Of a stretch of 64,000 bases of DNA, positions 42,009-51,491 are shown piece after piece (position 1 is the stretch's first letter; each line of letters opens with the position of its first letter). The stretch is from Woeseia sp037968755 (GTDB taxonomy: Bacteria; Pseudomonadota; Gammaproteobacteria; Steroidobacterales; Woeseiaceae), in NCBI GenBank assembly GCA_037968755.1, contig JBBKWB010000007.1, forward strand, positions 12,553 to 76,552. The letters are read 5' to 3'. The notes under the pieces are model-generated. The model did not search any database and was not told where the DNA came from. It was given only the letters and a program-made list of their open reading frames with translations. A program made the position numbers and the translations under genes.

Positions 42009-42908
42009 ATGAACCCGGTACTGAAGGATTTGCTGCAACTCTTGCAGCTCGAACGCATTGAAGACAATATTTTTCGCGGTGAAAGTCGTGACATAGGGAG
42101 CGCCCAGGTTTTCGGCGGGCAGGTACTCGGGCAGGCACTGTCTGCCGCGCAATCGACGGTGGAAGAGCGAGTTGCACACTCACTGCATGCGTATTTCCTG
42201 CGCCGCGGTGATGTCGATGCACCGATAATCTACGAAGTGGACCGGGCACGGGACGGTGGCAGTTTTTCGGTTCGCCGCGTGGTCGCAATCCAGCACGGAA
42301 GGCCGATATTCAATCTTGCCGCGTCGTTTCACGTGCCGGAAGACGGTCTCGAGCACCAGGATGAAATGCCGAAAGTCGCCGGCCCGGAGGGTTTGCAAGA
42401 GCTAACGGATATTGCACCTGACATGCTGGCGAAACTCCCGCAAAAAATGCGCCGCTTTCTGACCGACCAGCGGCCGTTCGAGTTTCGCCCAGTGCAAACT
42501 CTACGCTTCGATGTGGCCGAAAAATTGCCGCCGTCGCGGCAGGTCTGGATTCGTGCGGTTGATAAATTGCCGGATAATCCGGCTCTGCACCAAAACCTGT
42601 TGGCGTACGTGTCGGACTACGAATTATTGGGCACGTCAACGTTGCCACATGGCCTGCGCTTCGGTCGCGGTAACGTCATGATGGCCAGCCTGGATCACGC
42701 ACTGTGGTTTCACCGCCCATTACGAGTCGACGAATGGCTTTTGTACTCTATGGACAGTCCGAATACAGCGGGCGCTCGCGGTTTTGCACGCGGCCAGTTT
42801 TTTGATACCAATGGCGTGCTGGTGGCATCGACGGCGCAGGAGGGTTTGGTGCGAGTCGTGAGTGACGATAAAATACGTGAACGTTCAGATCCGCGCCGGC
42901 AAACCTAG
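42009..42908 (+). CDS. tesB: Acyl-CoA thioesterase II
   Basis: Double hot-dog thioesterase of 299 residues releasing free fatty acid from acyl-CoA. Key segments are VFGGQVLGQALSAAQ, VAHSLHAYFLRRGD and the C-terminal MMASLDHALWFHRPLRVDEW with the catalytic Asp. Length matches E. coli TesB (286). ATG 42009 follows AGGATCAG; the frame continues upstream through 30 unrelated residues. Together with the ligase it could balance free acid and CoA ester pools. Confidence 0.92.
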   Translation: MNPVLKDLLQLLQLERIEDNIFRGESRDIGSAQVFGGQVLGQALSAAQSTVEERVAHSLHAYFLRRGDVDAPIIYEVDRARDGGSFSVRRVVAIQHGRPIFNLAASFHVPEDGLEHQDEMPKVAGPEGLQELTDIAPDMLAKLPQKMRRFLTDQRPFEFRPVQTLRFDVAEKLPPSRQVWIRAVDKLPDNPALHQNLLAYVSDYELLGTSTLPHGLRFGRGNVMMASLDHALWFHRPLRVDEWLLYSMDSPNTAGARGFARGQFFDTNGVLVASTAQEGLVRVVSDDKIRERSDPRRQT

Positions 42909-42911
42909 GCG

Positions 42912-43673
42912 CTACTGCTCTGATACCAGCCCGTAGCGGCGGGCCTCGCTCTCGGTTAGTAAATAAATTTCATCGAATGGCACCGTGAACATGGCGTCAA
43001 CCAACTCGCGGCTCACACCGACACCACTGAAGTAGGTTTCCAATTGCTGACGCACGATCCGGATGTCGCGATTGTCAGGACTGCTGTCGTATTCGCCGCT
43101 CTCGCGATCATACTGGCCAGGCCGGTGTATGCCGAGGCGTGATGGCAGTGCCGGATCCTGGTATTCGTCAAACAGTGCATGACGTTCAAAGCCGGCGGCG
43201 AACACCAGCAGGCAAGCGCTGAAGCAGACGGCGGACTGCGCTTCGTCGATCGTGGTCATGACGCCGCCGGAATGGCGCTTATAAACCTCGTGTTCGCGCA
43301 CAATGCGTGCAATCTGCAGCGCGGCTGTTGAGTCACCGCCTTTCGAGTTGAGTACAATCCGGGTTACGACGGCTGGCCACTTTGCCAGTTGTTGCGTGGT
43401 TTCCCAGAACAGCAACGCCCCCTCACGGTTCAGTGTGCCGCGCACTCTGACTACGACGGGGCACGTCTCGCTCCCCGCCGGGATACGCGCCTTAAGAAAG
43501 CTGTCCGCAGAAAAGTACCAGTCGCAGTGTGCCGCATCGAGTGCAAGGTAATCCGTTTCGACGTAGATGCCGGTGCGCGGTGATGTTTGTAGTAGGTCGG
43601 GTTGTGCGGACACTGCGCTTACCGTGAGCAGCAACAGCAGAAGCGTGTACAGCCTGGCGCGCATGGCAAGCAA
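42912..43673 (-). CDS. Exported ClpP/crotonase-fold protein (putative periplasmic serine peptidase-like)
   Basis: A 253-residue protein with an N-terminal signal peptide (LYTLLLLLLTVSAVSA, cut near residue 23). The mature part has ClpP-like features: RIVLNSKGGDSTAALQIAR (oxyanion glycines), a Ser in AVCFSACLLVFAAG at the nucleophile place, and His in LGIHRPGQY. It resembles predicted periplasmic proteins of the COG3904 type, whose activity is not established. It is 11 bases downstream of the gamma-carbonic anhydrase gene and ends 3 bases from the convergent tesB stop. Confidence 0.7.
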   Translation of the reverse strand: MLAMRARLYTLLLLLLTVSAVSAQPDLLQTSPRTGIYVETDYLALDAAHCDWYFSADSFLKARIPAGSETCPVVVRVRGTLNREGALLFWETTQQLAKWPAVVTRIVLNSKGGDSTAALQIARIVREHEVYKRHSGGVMTTIDEAQSAVCFSACLLVFAAGFERHALFDEYQDPALPSRLGIHRPGQYDRESGEYDSSPDNRDIRIVRQQLETYFSGVGVSRELVDAMFTVPFDEIYLLTESEARRYGLVSEQ

Positions 43674-43684
43674 GGATCGTAGCC

Positions 43685-44224
43685 TTACTGGCCGGACGGT
43701 GATTGCGCGGCTGCGAGCTGCTCTCTGAAACGCAGGGCGTTGCGTGTATAGATTGCAGCGGACTGAGCCAGCTGAGCCAGCTCTTGCTTATTAAGCTCAC
43801 GAACCACTTTGGCCGGTGAGCCGAGAATCAAAACTCCGTCCGGAAACTCCTTGCCCTCGGTAATCAGGGCGTGGGCGCCGACCAGGCTTTGCTTGCCGAT
43901 CTTCGCATTGTTCAGCACCGTACTGCCGATGCCAATAAGACTGCCGTCGCCTACGCCGCAGCCATGCAGCATCACCCTGTGGCCTATGGTGACGTTGGCA
44001 CCGACAGTCAGCTTGATGCCGGGATCGGTATGCAGGATTGCACCGTCCTGAACGTTGCTGTTGGCGCCGATCTCGATCCAGTCGTTGTCGCCGCGCAATG
44101 TGACACCAAACCAGATGCTGGCACCATCGGCCAGGCGTACTTGGCCAATAATATTGGCATCCGGTGCGATGAAATGCCCGTTACCCTCAAGAATCGGTTC
44201 TGCATCGCTCAGGCGATAGATCAT
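43685..44224 (-). CDS. Gamma-class carbonic anhydrase family protein
   Basis: A 179-residue left-handed beta-helix protein made of hexapeptide repeats (IGQVRLADGASIWFGVTL). The three metal-ligand histidines are seen in GAILHTDPG and IGHRVMLHGCGVG. The family covers YrdA/PaaY/CaiE proteins; true carbonic anhydrase activity is proven only for some. It overlaps the gpmA stop by 4 bases, so translation is coupled to the glycolytic mutase, an association without an obvious metabolic reason. Confidence 0.87.
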   Translation of the reverse strand: MIYRLSDAEPILEGNGHFIAPDANIIGQVRLADGASIWFGVTLRGDNDWIEIGANSNVQDGAILHTDPGIKLTVGANVTIGHRVMLHGCGVGDGSLIGIGSTVLNNAKIGKQSLVGAHALITEGKEFPDGVLILGSPAKVVRELNKQELAQLAQSAAIYTRNALRFREQLAAAQSPSGQ

Positions 44225-44970
44225 CCAGCGTTAGCCTGGTTGGCGACGGCGGCAGCGGCGGCCGCGACCGCGTCGGGATCTCCCAGGAAACGGCGTGATA
44301 TGGGCTTAAGCTGTGCATCCAGGTCGTAGAGCATCGGAATGCCGGTCGGAATGTTAAAGCCGGTAATCTCGTCCTCGGAAACACTGTCGAGCATCTTGAC
44401 GAGCGCACGCAGGCTGTTGCCGTGAGCGGCTATCAACACGTTCCGCCCGGCACGTAGCTGCGGTGCGATGGTGTCGTTCCAGTATGGCTCGACACGCTCG
44501 AGAGTCGTGGCCAGCGACTCGGTGGCTGGCAGGTTCTTGATACCGGCATAGCGCGGATCGTGCGCCGGGTGTCGCTCGTCGCTGAGCTCCAGCTCGGGCG
44601 GCGTCGTGGCGTAACTGCGGCGCCATATATGAACTTGCTCGTCGCCGTACTTGGCAGCTGTTTCCGCCTTGTTCAAACCCTGCAACGCACCGTAGTGCCG
44701 CTCGTTCAGTCGCCAGTCGCGGATTACCGGAATCCACACGCGATCCATTTCATCAAGCATGAGCCACAGCGTATGAATGGCACGCTTGAGCACTGAGGTG
44801 TAGGCAATGTCGATCGCAAAGTCGAGATCGCGAACCGCAATACCGGCGGCGCGTGCTTCTTCGCGGCCCTTGTCCGTCAACTCGACATCGGTCCAGCCGG
44901 TAAACAGGTTTTTCAGGTTCCAGTCACTTTGGCCATGGCGGCACAGCACCAGTTTGCCGGTTTTACTCAT
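44221..44970 (-). CDS. gpmA: 2,3-bisphosphoglycerate-dependent phosphoglycerate mutase
   Basis: Glycolytic/gluconeogenic enzyme of 249 residues exchanging 3- and 2-phosphoglycerate. The phosphohistidine motif is LVLCRHGQSDWNLKNLFTGW, with ERHYGALQGLNKAE and the second histidine in IAAHGNSLRALVK. A short Ala-rich C-terminal tail (AVAAAAAAVANQANAG) is extra. It lies 42 bases downstream of the NAD-glutamate dehydrogenase gene and is followed by gamma-carbonic anhydrase, all on the minus strand. Confidence 0.96.
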   Translation of the reverse strand: MSKTGKLVLCRHGQSDWNLKNLFTGWTDVELTDKGREEARAAGIAVRDLDFAIDIAYTSVLKRAIHTLWLMLDEMDRVWIPVIRDWRLNERHYGALQGLNKAETAAKYGDEQVHIWRRSYATTPPELELSDERHPAHDPRYAGIKNLPATESLATTLERVEPYWNDTIAPQLRAGRNVLIAAHGNSLRALVKMLDSVSEDEITGFNIPTGIPMLYDLDAQLKPISRRFLGDPDAVAAAAAAVANQANAG

Positions 44971-45012
44971 TAGCTAGTTCCTTTGTGGAGCAGACCGCGG
45001 GCAGTGGCGACC

Positions 45013-48000
45013 TCATTCGTTGATCAGCTTGCGCAATTCCTGCGCCGCAACGGACAAGGTTGCGAAGTCGCTGCCTTCGCGGAGTTTCATTTCAGCAAGA
45101 ATGGCATCAAATTTTTGCACGCCGGCAGCGTTCTTTTGCAGCCAGTTTTCGTACTCAGCCAGCGGCGTGCGCTTACCCGCCGATTTCAGAATTTTGACAG
45201 CGAGGTCGCGGCGAGCACGGTAGAAATCATCACGCAGATTGCTACGTGCCATCGCCTGCCAGCGGCCTTCGACAGTCAGGTTTTCCGTACGCCGATGTAA
45301 CCAGACGATGCCAAGTCGCTCACTCAAGTGTGCGTACATGCGCGCCGTGGCGAGCACGTCTGTCTTGAAGTCGACAGCGAGATCCGCGATATCGAGCCCG
45401 CCGCGGGTCAGCAGCAGTCCAGCCATCTTGCGGCCCAGTTTTTCCGGAACGGCCATCTTGCCGAGGTCCGCTGCTGCCGATTTCTGGCGTTCCTTACCGG
45501 TACCGATGACGATACTGTTGGCGCGCGTGTACACCGTATTCATCGGCGCTTTCAAGCGCTCCACGGCGGCGACGATTTCGAGGTCTTCGCCAAATCGTTC
45601 TATCAGCCAGTAACAGGCGTGGCGCAACGTACGACTGGAATCGAACAGCATGGCTTGCTGAACGGTGGCAGGCACCACGTTGTCCAGCGATTCAATCGTG
45701 CGCCAAATCTCAGTTGCCTGGCACAACTCGCGGGCAACGATGTAGGCACGGGCGATGGTCAGGGTCGAAACGCCCGTGTCCTGCTGCACCCTCTTTACGA
45801 ATACCGGACCCATGCGATTGACAATGTTATTGGCAATCAAGGTTGCAAGAATCTCGCGACTCAGGCGGTGTGTCGGAATGAGATCCTGATATCGGCGCCG
45901 CAGTAATGGGGGAAAGTATCGTTGCGGATCTGTTGTCAGGAAATCCTCCAGTCCGGATTTCGAGGCGATGAGACCGTTGTACAGGTCAATCTTCGCGTAG
46001 CTCAGCACAACCGCAATTTCTGGTCGGGTCATCCCCTGTTTGCGCTGCCGCCGCTCGTCAATCTCGGTTTCGTCCGGCAGGAATTCCAGATCGCGATCCA
46101 GCAAGCCGGTCTTTTCAAGATTGGTGATCAAACGGGCCGTTTCATCCAGGCGTTCGCGCGCCCGCGCTTCCATCATGCTGATGGCCTGGGTCTGCAGGTA
46201 ATTGCTGCGCAACACGAATGCAGCAACATCATCGGTCATTTCAGCAAGCATCTTGTTGCGTTTCGGCCGAGTTAAGCCTTTCTCCTGTTCGGCAGCGCGA
46301 AGTAATATTTTGATATTGACTTCGCGGTCGGAGCTGTCGACGCCGGCAGAATTATCGATGAAATCCGTGTTCACGCGACCGCCGTTCAGGCTGAACTCGA
46401 TGCGGCCGCGTTGCGTCAGGCCAAGGTTGCCACCCTCGCCAATTACCTTGCAACGCAGCTCGTCGGCATTCACCCGTACACCGTCATTGCTGCGATCACC
46501 AACATCAGTATGGCTCTCGGAGCTGGCCTTGACGTAGGTGCCGATACCACCGTTCCAGAGCAGGTCAACCGGCATTTTTAATATGGTTCGCAGCAATTCG
46601 ACAGGCTGCAAGCTGGTCGCCTTGGTATCCAGCAATTTGCGGACTTCAGATGACAAGCGAATTTGCTTTGACTGGCGCGAGAATATGCCGCCGCCCTTCG
46701 ATATCAGCTTGTCGTTGTAGTCGGCCCAGCTTGAACGCGGCAGTTTAAAAAGCCGCTGGCGCTCATTAAAGCTCGCCGCCATGTCGGGGTCAGGATCCAG
46801 GAAGATGTGTTCGTGATTGAATGCCGCGACGAGCTTGATTTTCTTCGACAGCAACATGCCATTGCCGAATACGTCGCCACTCATGTCGCCTATGCCTGCA
46901 ACGGTAAACGGATCCGACTGGGTATTGACGCCTTTCTCACGAAAATGCCGTTTCACGGCTTCCCAGGCACCGCGCGCGGTAATGCCCATTTTCTTGTGGT
47001 CGTAACCGACCGACCCGCCTGACGCAAAGGCGTCATCCAGCCAGAAGCCGTATTCTGCAGAAATGGCATTGGCGATATCTGAGAAGGTCGCAGTACCTTT
47101 GTCCGCCGCGACAACCAGGTAAGGATCGTCGCCGTCACGCCGCACGACAGCAGGCGGAACGACGATCTTGCCGTCGACCACATTGTCGGTGATGTCGAGC
47201 AGGCCACGAATAAAGGTCTTGTAGCAGGCGATAACCTCTTTCATTACCGTGTCGCGATCGCCTTGCGGCAAACGTTTGGGGACAAAGCCACCCTTGGCAC
47301 CTGTTGGCACGATTACGGTGTTCTTCACCACCTGTGCTTTCATGAGGCCAAGCACTTCTGTACGAAAATCCTCACGACGATCGGACCAGCGTAGTCCGCC
47401 GCGGGCAACAGCGCCGCCGCGCAGGTGTACGCCCTCTACGGCAGGGGAGTACACGAATATTTCGAAGCGCGGTTTCGGTAAAGGTACTTCCGGCAATTTG
47501 CCCGGATCGAGCTTGATCGACAAGCGGTTTTTGATCTGCCCATCTGCATCGCGCTGATAATAGTTGGTGCGCAAGGTTGCGCTGACAGCGCCTGCGAACG
47601 CGGTCAGAATTCGGTCTTCGTCCAGATTACTGGCGCGGGCGATCGCCCGTTGTATACCCGCGACAACGACCTGCAATTCTTCTTCGCGTTTCTTGGCTTT
47701 AAGGTCGGGGTCAAACTGCAGTTCAAACTGCTGCACGAGGCTGCGTGCTACCGATGCGTAAGCGGCCAGCACGTTTTCCATGTAATTCTGGCTGAACGGA
47801 ATGCCAAGCTGCTGCAGGTATTTTGCGTAGCATCGCACCAGCGAGGTCTGTCGCCAGTCAAGTCCAGCACGCAGGATCAGCTTATTGAAGCCATCATTCT
47901 CGGTGTCACCTTGCAGCGCGTGGTGAAAGCCGTCCTGGAAGCGATCTGCCGCTTCATCAAGATCAATATCGGCTGCATCTGGAATCTGCAGGGCAAAATC

Positions 48001-49842
48001 CTGAATCCAGAATCGAGCGCCGCTGCGTAGCTTGACCTTATATGGGCGCTCGCTGTGCACGTCGGTACCCATATCTTCGAGGATAGGCAACACGCGCGAG
48101 AGCAGCAGCGGTTGATCCGGGCAGAACGTACGGAAATTCAGCTGATCGTCAATGCTGTCTTTCGGTCGATACAACAACAAGTAGTTGTTGTGCTGCCCCT
48201 TGAGCAGCCCGTCAACGCGCTTCACATCAAGACAGGCGACCGCAGGTTCAATTTCTGCTTCGTAAGCAGCAGGGAAGCTCTCGCCGTATTCGCGAAACAG
48301 TATCGGCCCTTCTTCATGAGCGAAACGGGCTATCAGCTCGCTGCGCAAATTATCGCGCCAGGTAACCACCGCGCCCGCGATCTGTTCTTCAATGCGGCGA
48401 ATACTGATACGTGGGCGTTCACCTACATTCGTGCGGACAATCAGGTGCACGCGTGCCAGCGGCGAATCGGAGAGTTGCACGCTGGTATCGACCGCATTGC
48501 CATCAAACGCTTTGAGCAGGATTTGTTCGATGCGGCGTCGTACCGCAGTGTTGTACTTTTCTCGCGGCGCATAAACGATGCACGAAAAGAAGCGGCGGAA
48601 TGCATCGCGCCGCAGGAAAAACTTAACCCTATGGCGATCCTGCAGATTCAGAATGCCACTGGTTGTCCGGGTCAGATCGTGAACCGTACTTTGCAGCAGC
48701 TCGTCGCGTGGAAAAGTATCCAGGATGTGTAGCAGTGATTTACCACGGTGCCCAGAGGGATCCACGTGAGATCGTTCCAGAACGCGCTGGACTTTGAGGC
48801 GCAGCAGCGGAATGTTGCGCGGGTTTTCACTGTAAGCAACGGACGTGAACAAACCAATAAAACGTATTTCGCCAACCGGTTTGCCATTCTTGTCAAACTT
48901 CTTGACGCCCACATAGTCGAGATAGCTTGAGCGATGTACCGTCGAGCGTGAATTCGCTTTGGTGATAATCAGCCAGCTCTTGTTGCGCGCATGGCGACTC
49001 ATTACGTTACTTAGTTTAACTGTATGGCTGCCGCGCTCATCATTGGCCAGTAGCCCAAGGCCGGTGCCTTTCACCGGCGCCAGGTATAACTTCTTGTTGC
49101 GCGTTTTAAGATCATATTCACGATAACCGAGGAACGTGAAATGATCGTCAGCCATCCATGCCAACAGTTGTCGGCTTTCTTCGCGAACTTCTTCGTCTGC
49201 ACCATTGGGGCCGTTGTCCAGCAGCTTTTGCGCGTCGCGCATCTTGTCTCGCATCTCGCTCCAGTCGCGCACGGCGGCGCGCACATCTGCGAGCACTCGC
49301 ATAATCTCGTGTTCGAGAATTCGCAGTTGCTGCGTGTCGGATTCGCGATCAATGGCAAAGCGAACGAATGATTCAGCTTCGCCGGATTCGGACGCCTGTT
49401 CGTGTACGGTTTTCAGGCGACCGGAAGGCGTACGACTGATTCGCATGACCGGGTGAACCGTCATGTGGATAGTGAGTTCTGAGCGCGAAATGGCTGCTGA
49501 CACCGAGTCGACGAGAAACGGCATATCGTCGTTTACCATTTCCACAATGGTGTAGGCCGAGTCGTAACCGTGTTCTTTGCTGGTCGGGTTGAATATTCGC
49601 AGCAGCGATTGCCCCGGCTTTCGCTGACGCGCAAAGTCGAGATGCGCCAGGGCGGCCTGCCCCATGATGCTCACCGATCGCTCCTGCAAATCTTCTACGG
49701 GCACATTGCCGTAGTATTTGCGCAGCCAGGCGTTGATCTGCTTACGTTCGGAAAGGGCTTTCGAGCGGGGTCTCGACGCGATAATTTGCTCGAGCAGATG
49801 TTCCGTCAGGTCGCTTACGCGACGTTGCGGCTGTTTGGACAC
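45013..49842 (-). CDS. gdhB: NAD-specific glutamate dehydrogenase, 180-kDa class
   Basis: Large catabolic enzyme of 1609 residues converting glutamate to 2-oxoglutarate and ammonium with NAD. N-terminal ACT-like and helical regulatory modules (about 1-690; MVNDDMPFLVDSVSAAISRS) precede the catalytic core with GGLRWSDRREDFRTEVLGLM, TVIVPTGAKGGFVPKRL and the NAD-site GIGDMSGDVFGNGMLLS, then a C-terminal helical domain. GTG 49842, with GGAG ahead, gives the family length; the frame stays open to 50025 but that would run into the tryptophan dioxygenase promoter. It feeds carbon from amino acids into the TCA cycle. Confidence 0.95.
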   Translation of the reverse strand: MSKQPQRRVSDLTEHLLEQIIASRPRSKALSERKQINAWLRKYYGNVPVEDLQERSVSIMGQAALAHLDFARQRKPGQSLLRIFNPTSKEHGYDSAYTIVEMVNDDMPFLVDSVSAAISRSELTIHMTVHPVMRISRTPSGRLKTVHEQASESGEAESFVRFAIDRESDTQQLRILEHEIMRVLADVRAAVRDWSEMRDKMRDAQKLLDNGPNGADEEVREESRQLLAWMADDHFTFLGYREYDLKTRNKKLYLAPVKGTGLGLLANDERGSHTVKLSNVMSRHARNKSWLIITKANSRSTVHRSSYLDYVGVKKFDKNGKPVGEIRFIGLFTSVAYSENPRNIPLLRLKVQRVLERSHVDPSGHRGKSLLHILDTFPRDELLQSTVHDLTRTTSGILNLQDRHRVKFFLRRDAFRRFFSCIVYAPREKYNTAVRRRIEQILLKAFDGNAVDTSVQLSDSPLARVHLIVRTNVGERPRISIRRIEEQIAGAVVTWRDNLRSELIARFAHEEGPILFREYGESFPAAYEAEIEPAVACLDVKRVDGLLKGQHNNYLLLYRPKDSIDDQLNFRTFCPDQPLLLSRVLPILEDMGTDVHSERPYKVKLRSGARFWIQDFALQIPDAADIDLDEAADRFQDGFHHALQGDTENDGFNKLILRAGLDWRQTSLVRCYAKYLQQLGIPFSQNYMENVLAAYASVARSLVQQFELQFDPDLKAKKREEELQVVVAGIQRAIARASNLDEDRILTAFAGAVSATLRTNYYQRDADGQIKNRLSIKLDPGKLPEVPLPKPRFEIFVYSPAVEGVHLRGGAVARGGLRWSDRREDFRTEVLGLMKAQVVKNTVIVPTGAKGGFVPKRLPQGDRDTVMKEVIACYKTFIRGLLDITDNVVDGKIVVPPAVVRRDGDDPYLVVAADKGTATFSDIANAISAEYGFWLDDAFASGGSVGYDHKKMGITARGAWEAVKRHFREKGVNTQSDPFTVAGIGDMSGDVFGNGMLLSKKIKLVAAFNHEHIFLDPDPDMAASFNERQRLFKLPRSSWADYNDKLISKGGGIFSRQSKQIRLSSEVRKLLDTKATSLQPVELLRTILKMPVDLLWNGGIGTYVKASSESHTDVGDRSNDGVRVNADELRCKVIGEGGNLGLTQRGRIEFSLNGGRVNTDFIDNSAGVDSSDREVNIKILLRAAEQEKGLTRPKRNKMLAEMTDDVAAFVLRSNYLQTQAISMMEARARERLDETARLITNLEKTGLLDRDLEFLPDETEIDERRQRKQGMTRPEIAVVLSYAKIDLYNGLIASKSGLEDFLTTDPQRYFPPLLRRRYQDLIPTHRLSREILATLIANNIVNRMGPVFVKRVQQDTGVSTLTIARAYIVARELCQATEIWRTIESLDNVVPATVQQAMLFDSSRTLRHACYWLIERFGEDLEIVAAVERLKAPMNTVYTRANSIVIGTGKERQKSAAADLGKMAVPEKLGRKMAGLLLTRGGLDIADLAVDFKTDVLATARMYAHLSERLGIVWLHRRTENLTVEGRWQAMARSNLRDDFYRARRDLAVKILKSAGKRTPLAEYENWLQKNAAGVQKFDAILAEMKLREGSDFATLSVAAQELRKLINE

Positions 49843-49896
49843 TGCAGGCACTCCGGCCGGAGGGTAAAAGGTCGCTAAAACGCGGTCTGGCGTGAC

Positions 49897-49925
49897 TCTA
49901 TACCGGATGGGCGTTGCATTTCCAG
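49897..49925 (-). promoter_or_regulatory. Predicted promoter of the NAD-glutamate dehydrogenase gene
   Basis: Minus-strand CTGGAA (49920-49925) and TATAGA (49897-49902) with a 17-base spacer, 55 bases before the GTG start. It supports the shortened start, because the longer frame begins upstream of this promoter. Confidence 0.4.
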
Positions 49926-49998
49926 AGCCAGCAGCGGCCGATTCCCGCGGGCGCGGCGGGCGGATTTGGCAAGCATGGGTTTTGCGAGCGAAAGTGCC

Positions 49999-50004
49999 TA
50001 CAAT
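49999..50004 (+). promoter_or_regulatory. Predicted -10 element of the tryptophan dioxygenase gene
   Basis: TACAAT, 27 bases before ATG 50032. TTGGCA at 49966-49971 is a good -35 word but 27 bases away, so the spacing is wrong and the -35 is unresolved. Confidence 0.3.
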
Positions 50005-50031
50005 GCCTGCTCTTTTAACGAGCACGCACTA

Positions 50032-50874
50032 ATGAAACGGCGAAAACTGGAACCGTCAATCCACACCAATCTCGACCGTGAAAGCGACTACACGGCGTAT
50101 TTGCAACTCGATAAGCTGCTCGATGCGCAAAAACCGCTCAGTAGTCCAGCGCACCACGATGAAATGCTGTTTATCGTTCAGCACCAGGTCACCGAATTGT
50201 GGATCAAGCTGGTTATTCACGAGATCGAGGAAGCAATTGAGAATATGCGCGCCGACGATCTGCCGCCGGCGGTCAAACAACTGGCGCGGGTAAAGCATGT
50301 TCAAAACCAGATGTACAACCAATGGATGGTGTTGGATACGTTGACGCCGAGCGAGTACGCGCAGTTTCGCCAGGTATTCGGGCGAGCCTCCGGCTTCCAG
50401 TCGCCGCAGTACCGTTTGCTCGAGTTTCTCCTGGGCAACAAGAGCCGCTCTGTGCTCAAAGTGTATGAACAGCAGCCAGAGTGGCATGAGCGACTGGCCG
50501 AGGCGCTGGCTGCGCCGGCGCTGTTCGACGAGTTTCTGGCTTATCTCGCAAGGGCGGGAATGGCTGTGCCAGAGGCGGCGCTGGATCGAGATTTCAGCAA
50601 GCCGCGCGAGCCGGATCCGGCGGTAGTCGCCGTTTTACGGGAAATTTACGAGCAGCCACGGGAGCACTGGTCGCACTATGAACTGTGCGAAGCACTAATG
50701 GATGTTGAGAATAATTTTCAGTTCTGGCGTTTCCACCATATGAAGACCGTGGAGCGAATTATTGGACACAAGACCGGCAGCGGCGGTTCGTCAGGGGTGT
50801 CGTTCCTGAAAAAGGCGCTCGACGTGGTGTTCTTTCCGGAATTGATCCAGGTTCGCACTGAAATCGGCACGTGA
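50032..50874 (+). CDS. kynA: Tryptophan 2,3-dioxygenase
   Basis: Heme enzyme of 280 residues opening tryptophan to N-formylkynurenine with O2, the first step of the kynurenine pathway. Family motifs are YTAYLQLDKLLDAQKP, HHDEMLFIVQHQVTELWIKL, FRHVFGRASGFQSPQYR-like FGRASGFQSPQYRLLEF, and the heme-ligand region RFHHMKTVERIIGHKTGSGG. ATG 50032 gives the usual start; the frame upstream crosses the promoter. Later kynurenine genes (kynB, kynU) are not nearby. It is divergent from NAD-glutamate dehydrogenase. Confidence 0.94.
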   Translation: MKRRKLEPSIHTNLDRESDYTAYLQLDKLLDAQKPLSSPAHHDEMLFIVQHQVTELWIKLVIHEIEEAIENMRADDLPPAVKQLARVKHVQNQMYNQWMVLDTLTPSEYAQFRQVFGRASGFQSPQYRLLEFLLGNKSRSVLKVYEQQPEWHERLAEALAAPALFDEFLAYLARAGMAVPEAALDRDFSKPREPDPAVVAVLREIYEQPREHWSHYELCEALMDVENNFQFWRFHHMKTVERIIGHKTGSGGSSGVSFLKKALDVVFFPELIQVRTEIGT

Positions 50875-50902
50875 TGCCGGTTTCAGTGTCCTGAACAGAG
50901 GT

Positions 50903-51439
50903 TTACTCGTGCGGCGCGCCGATGTGCTGCGCTTTTTCGAGCAGTCGATCCATGATGCCGTTCAAGGTGGCAATCTCGGCGTCGCTCATACCGTCGAGCA
51001 GCATGTCTTCGATGCCAAGGGCCAGGGGCGAAATCTCTTCCTGCACCTGCAGACCCTTTTCTGACAGGTTCAGGATGGAACGACGGCGATCCGCATCGGC
51101 GAATTCGCGGTCGATGCGACCTGTCTTGATCAACTTGGTAACGGCACGGCTGACCGCTACCTTGTCCATCAGCGTCCGTTCCGCCACTTCGACAGCGGAC
51201 AGGCCTGGAAAGCGGCCGAGAATCACTATGACCCGCCATTCCGGAATCGTAAGGCCGAAACGCTTGGCGTAAACGGTAGCGATTGAGTTGCTGACGGAAT
51301 GCGAGAGTATAGAAAGGCGGTAAGGCAGGAACTTTTCCAGTACCAATTCACGTTCAAATTCAGTCTTTTGCATGGCTTGTGTAGTCACGTTCGGTGTCAC
51401 CCGGTCATCGGTCGGTTTTGGAAGTGTATGATCAATCAT
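50903..51439 (-). CDS. MarR family transcriptional regulator
   Basis: A 178-residue winged-helix regulator with MarR fold: FGLTIPEWRVIVILGRFPG, then AVEVAERTLMDKVAVSRAVTK as recognition helix and the wing IDREFADADRRRSILNLSEKG. ATG 51439 has GAGGG ten bases ahead; M23 (51373) is an alternative. A 16-base palindrome covers the start codon, indicating autoregulation. It converges with the tryptophan dioxygenase gene. Similar regulators control aromatic or homoprotocatechuate catabolism, but the target here is unknown. Confidence 0.88.
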   Translation of the reverse strand: MIDHTLPKPTDDRVTPNVTTQAMQKTEFERELVLEKFLPYRLSILSHSVSNSIATVYAKRFGLTIPEWRVIVILGRFPGLSAVEVAERTLMDKVAVSRAVTKLIKTGRIDREFADADRRRSILNLSEKGLQVQEEISPLALGIEDMLLDGMSDAEIATLNGIMDRLLEKAQHIGAPHE

Positions 51440-51441
51440 AC
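51426..51441. promoter_or_regulatory. Palindromic operator over the marR start codon
   Basis: GTATGAT-CA-ATCATAC is a perfect 7+7 inverted repeat whose right arm contains the ATG of the MarR gene (minus strand, 51437-51439). Size and symmetry suit a MarR dimer. Binding by this regulator is inferred. Confidence 0.5.
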
Positions 51442-51491
51442 CGGAACCCTCGGGAAATCAAAATTGCGATTTGGATATTTAGTCAAATGTC

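Noticed and set aside
49843..50025. 61-residue N-terminal extension of NAD-glutamate dehydrogenase
   Set aside because: It runs through the predicted promoter and almost into tryptophan dioxygenase, and a GTG with a ribosome site at 49842 gives the family length.
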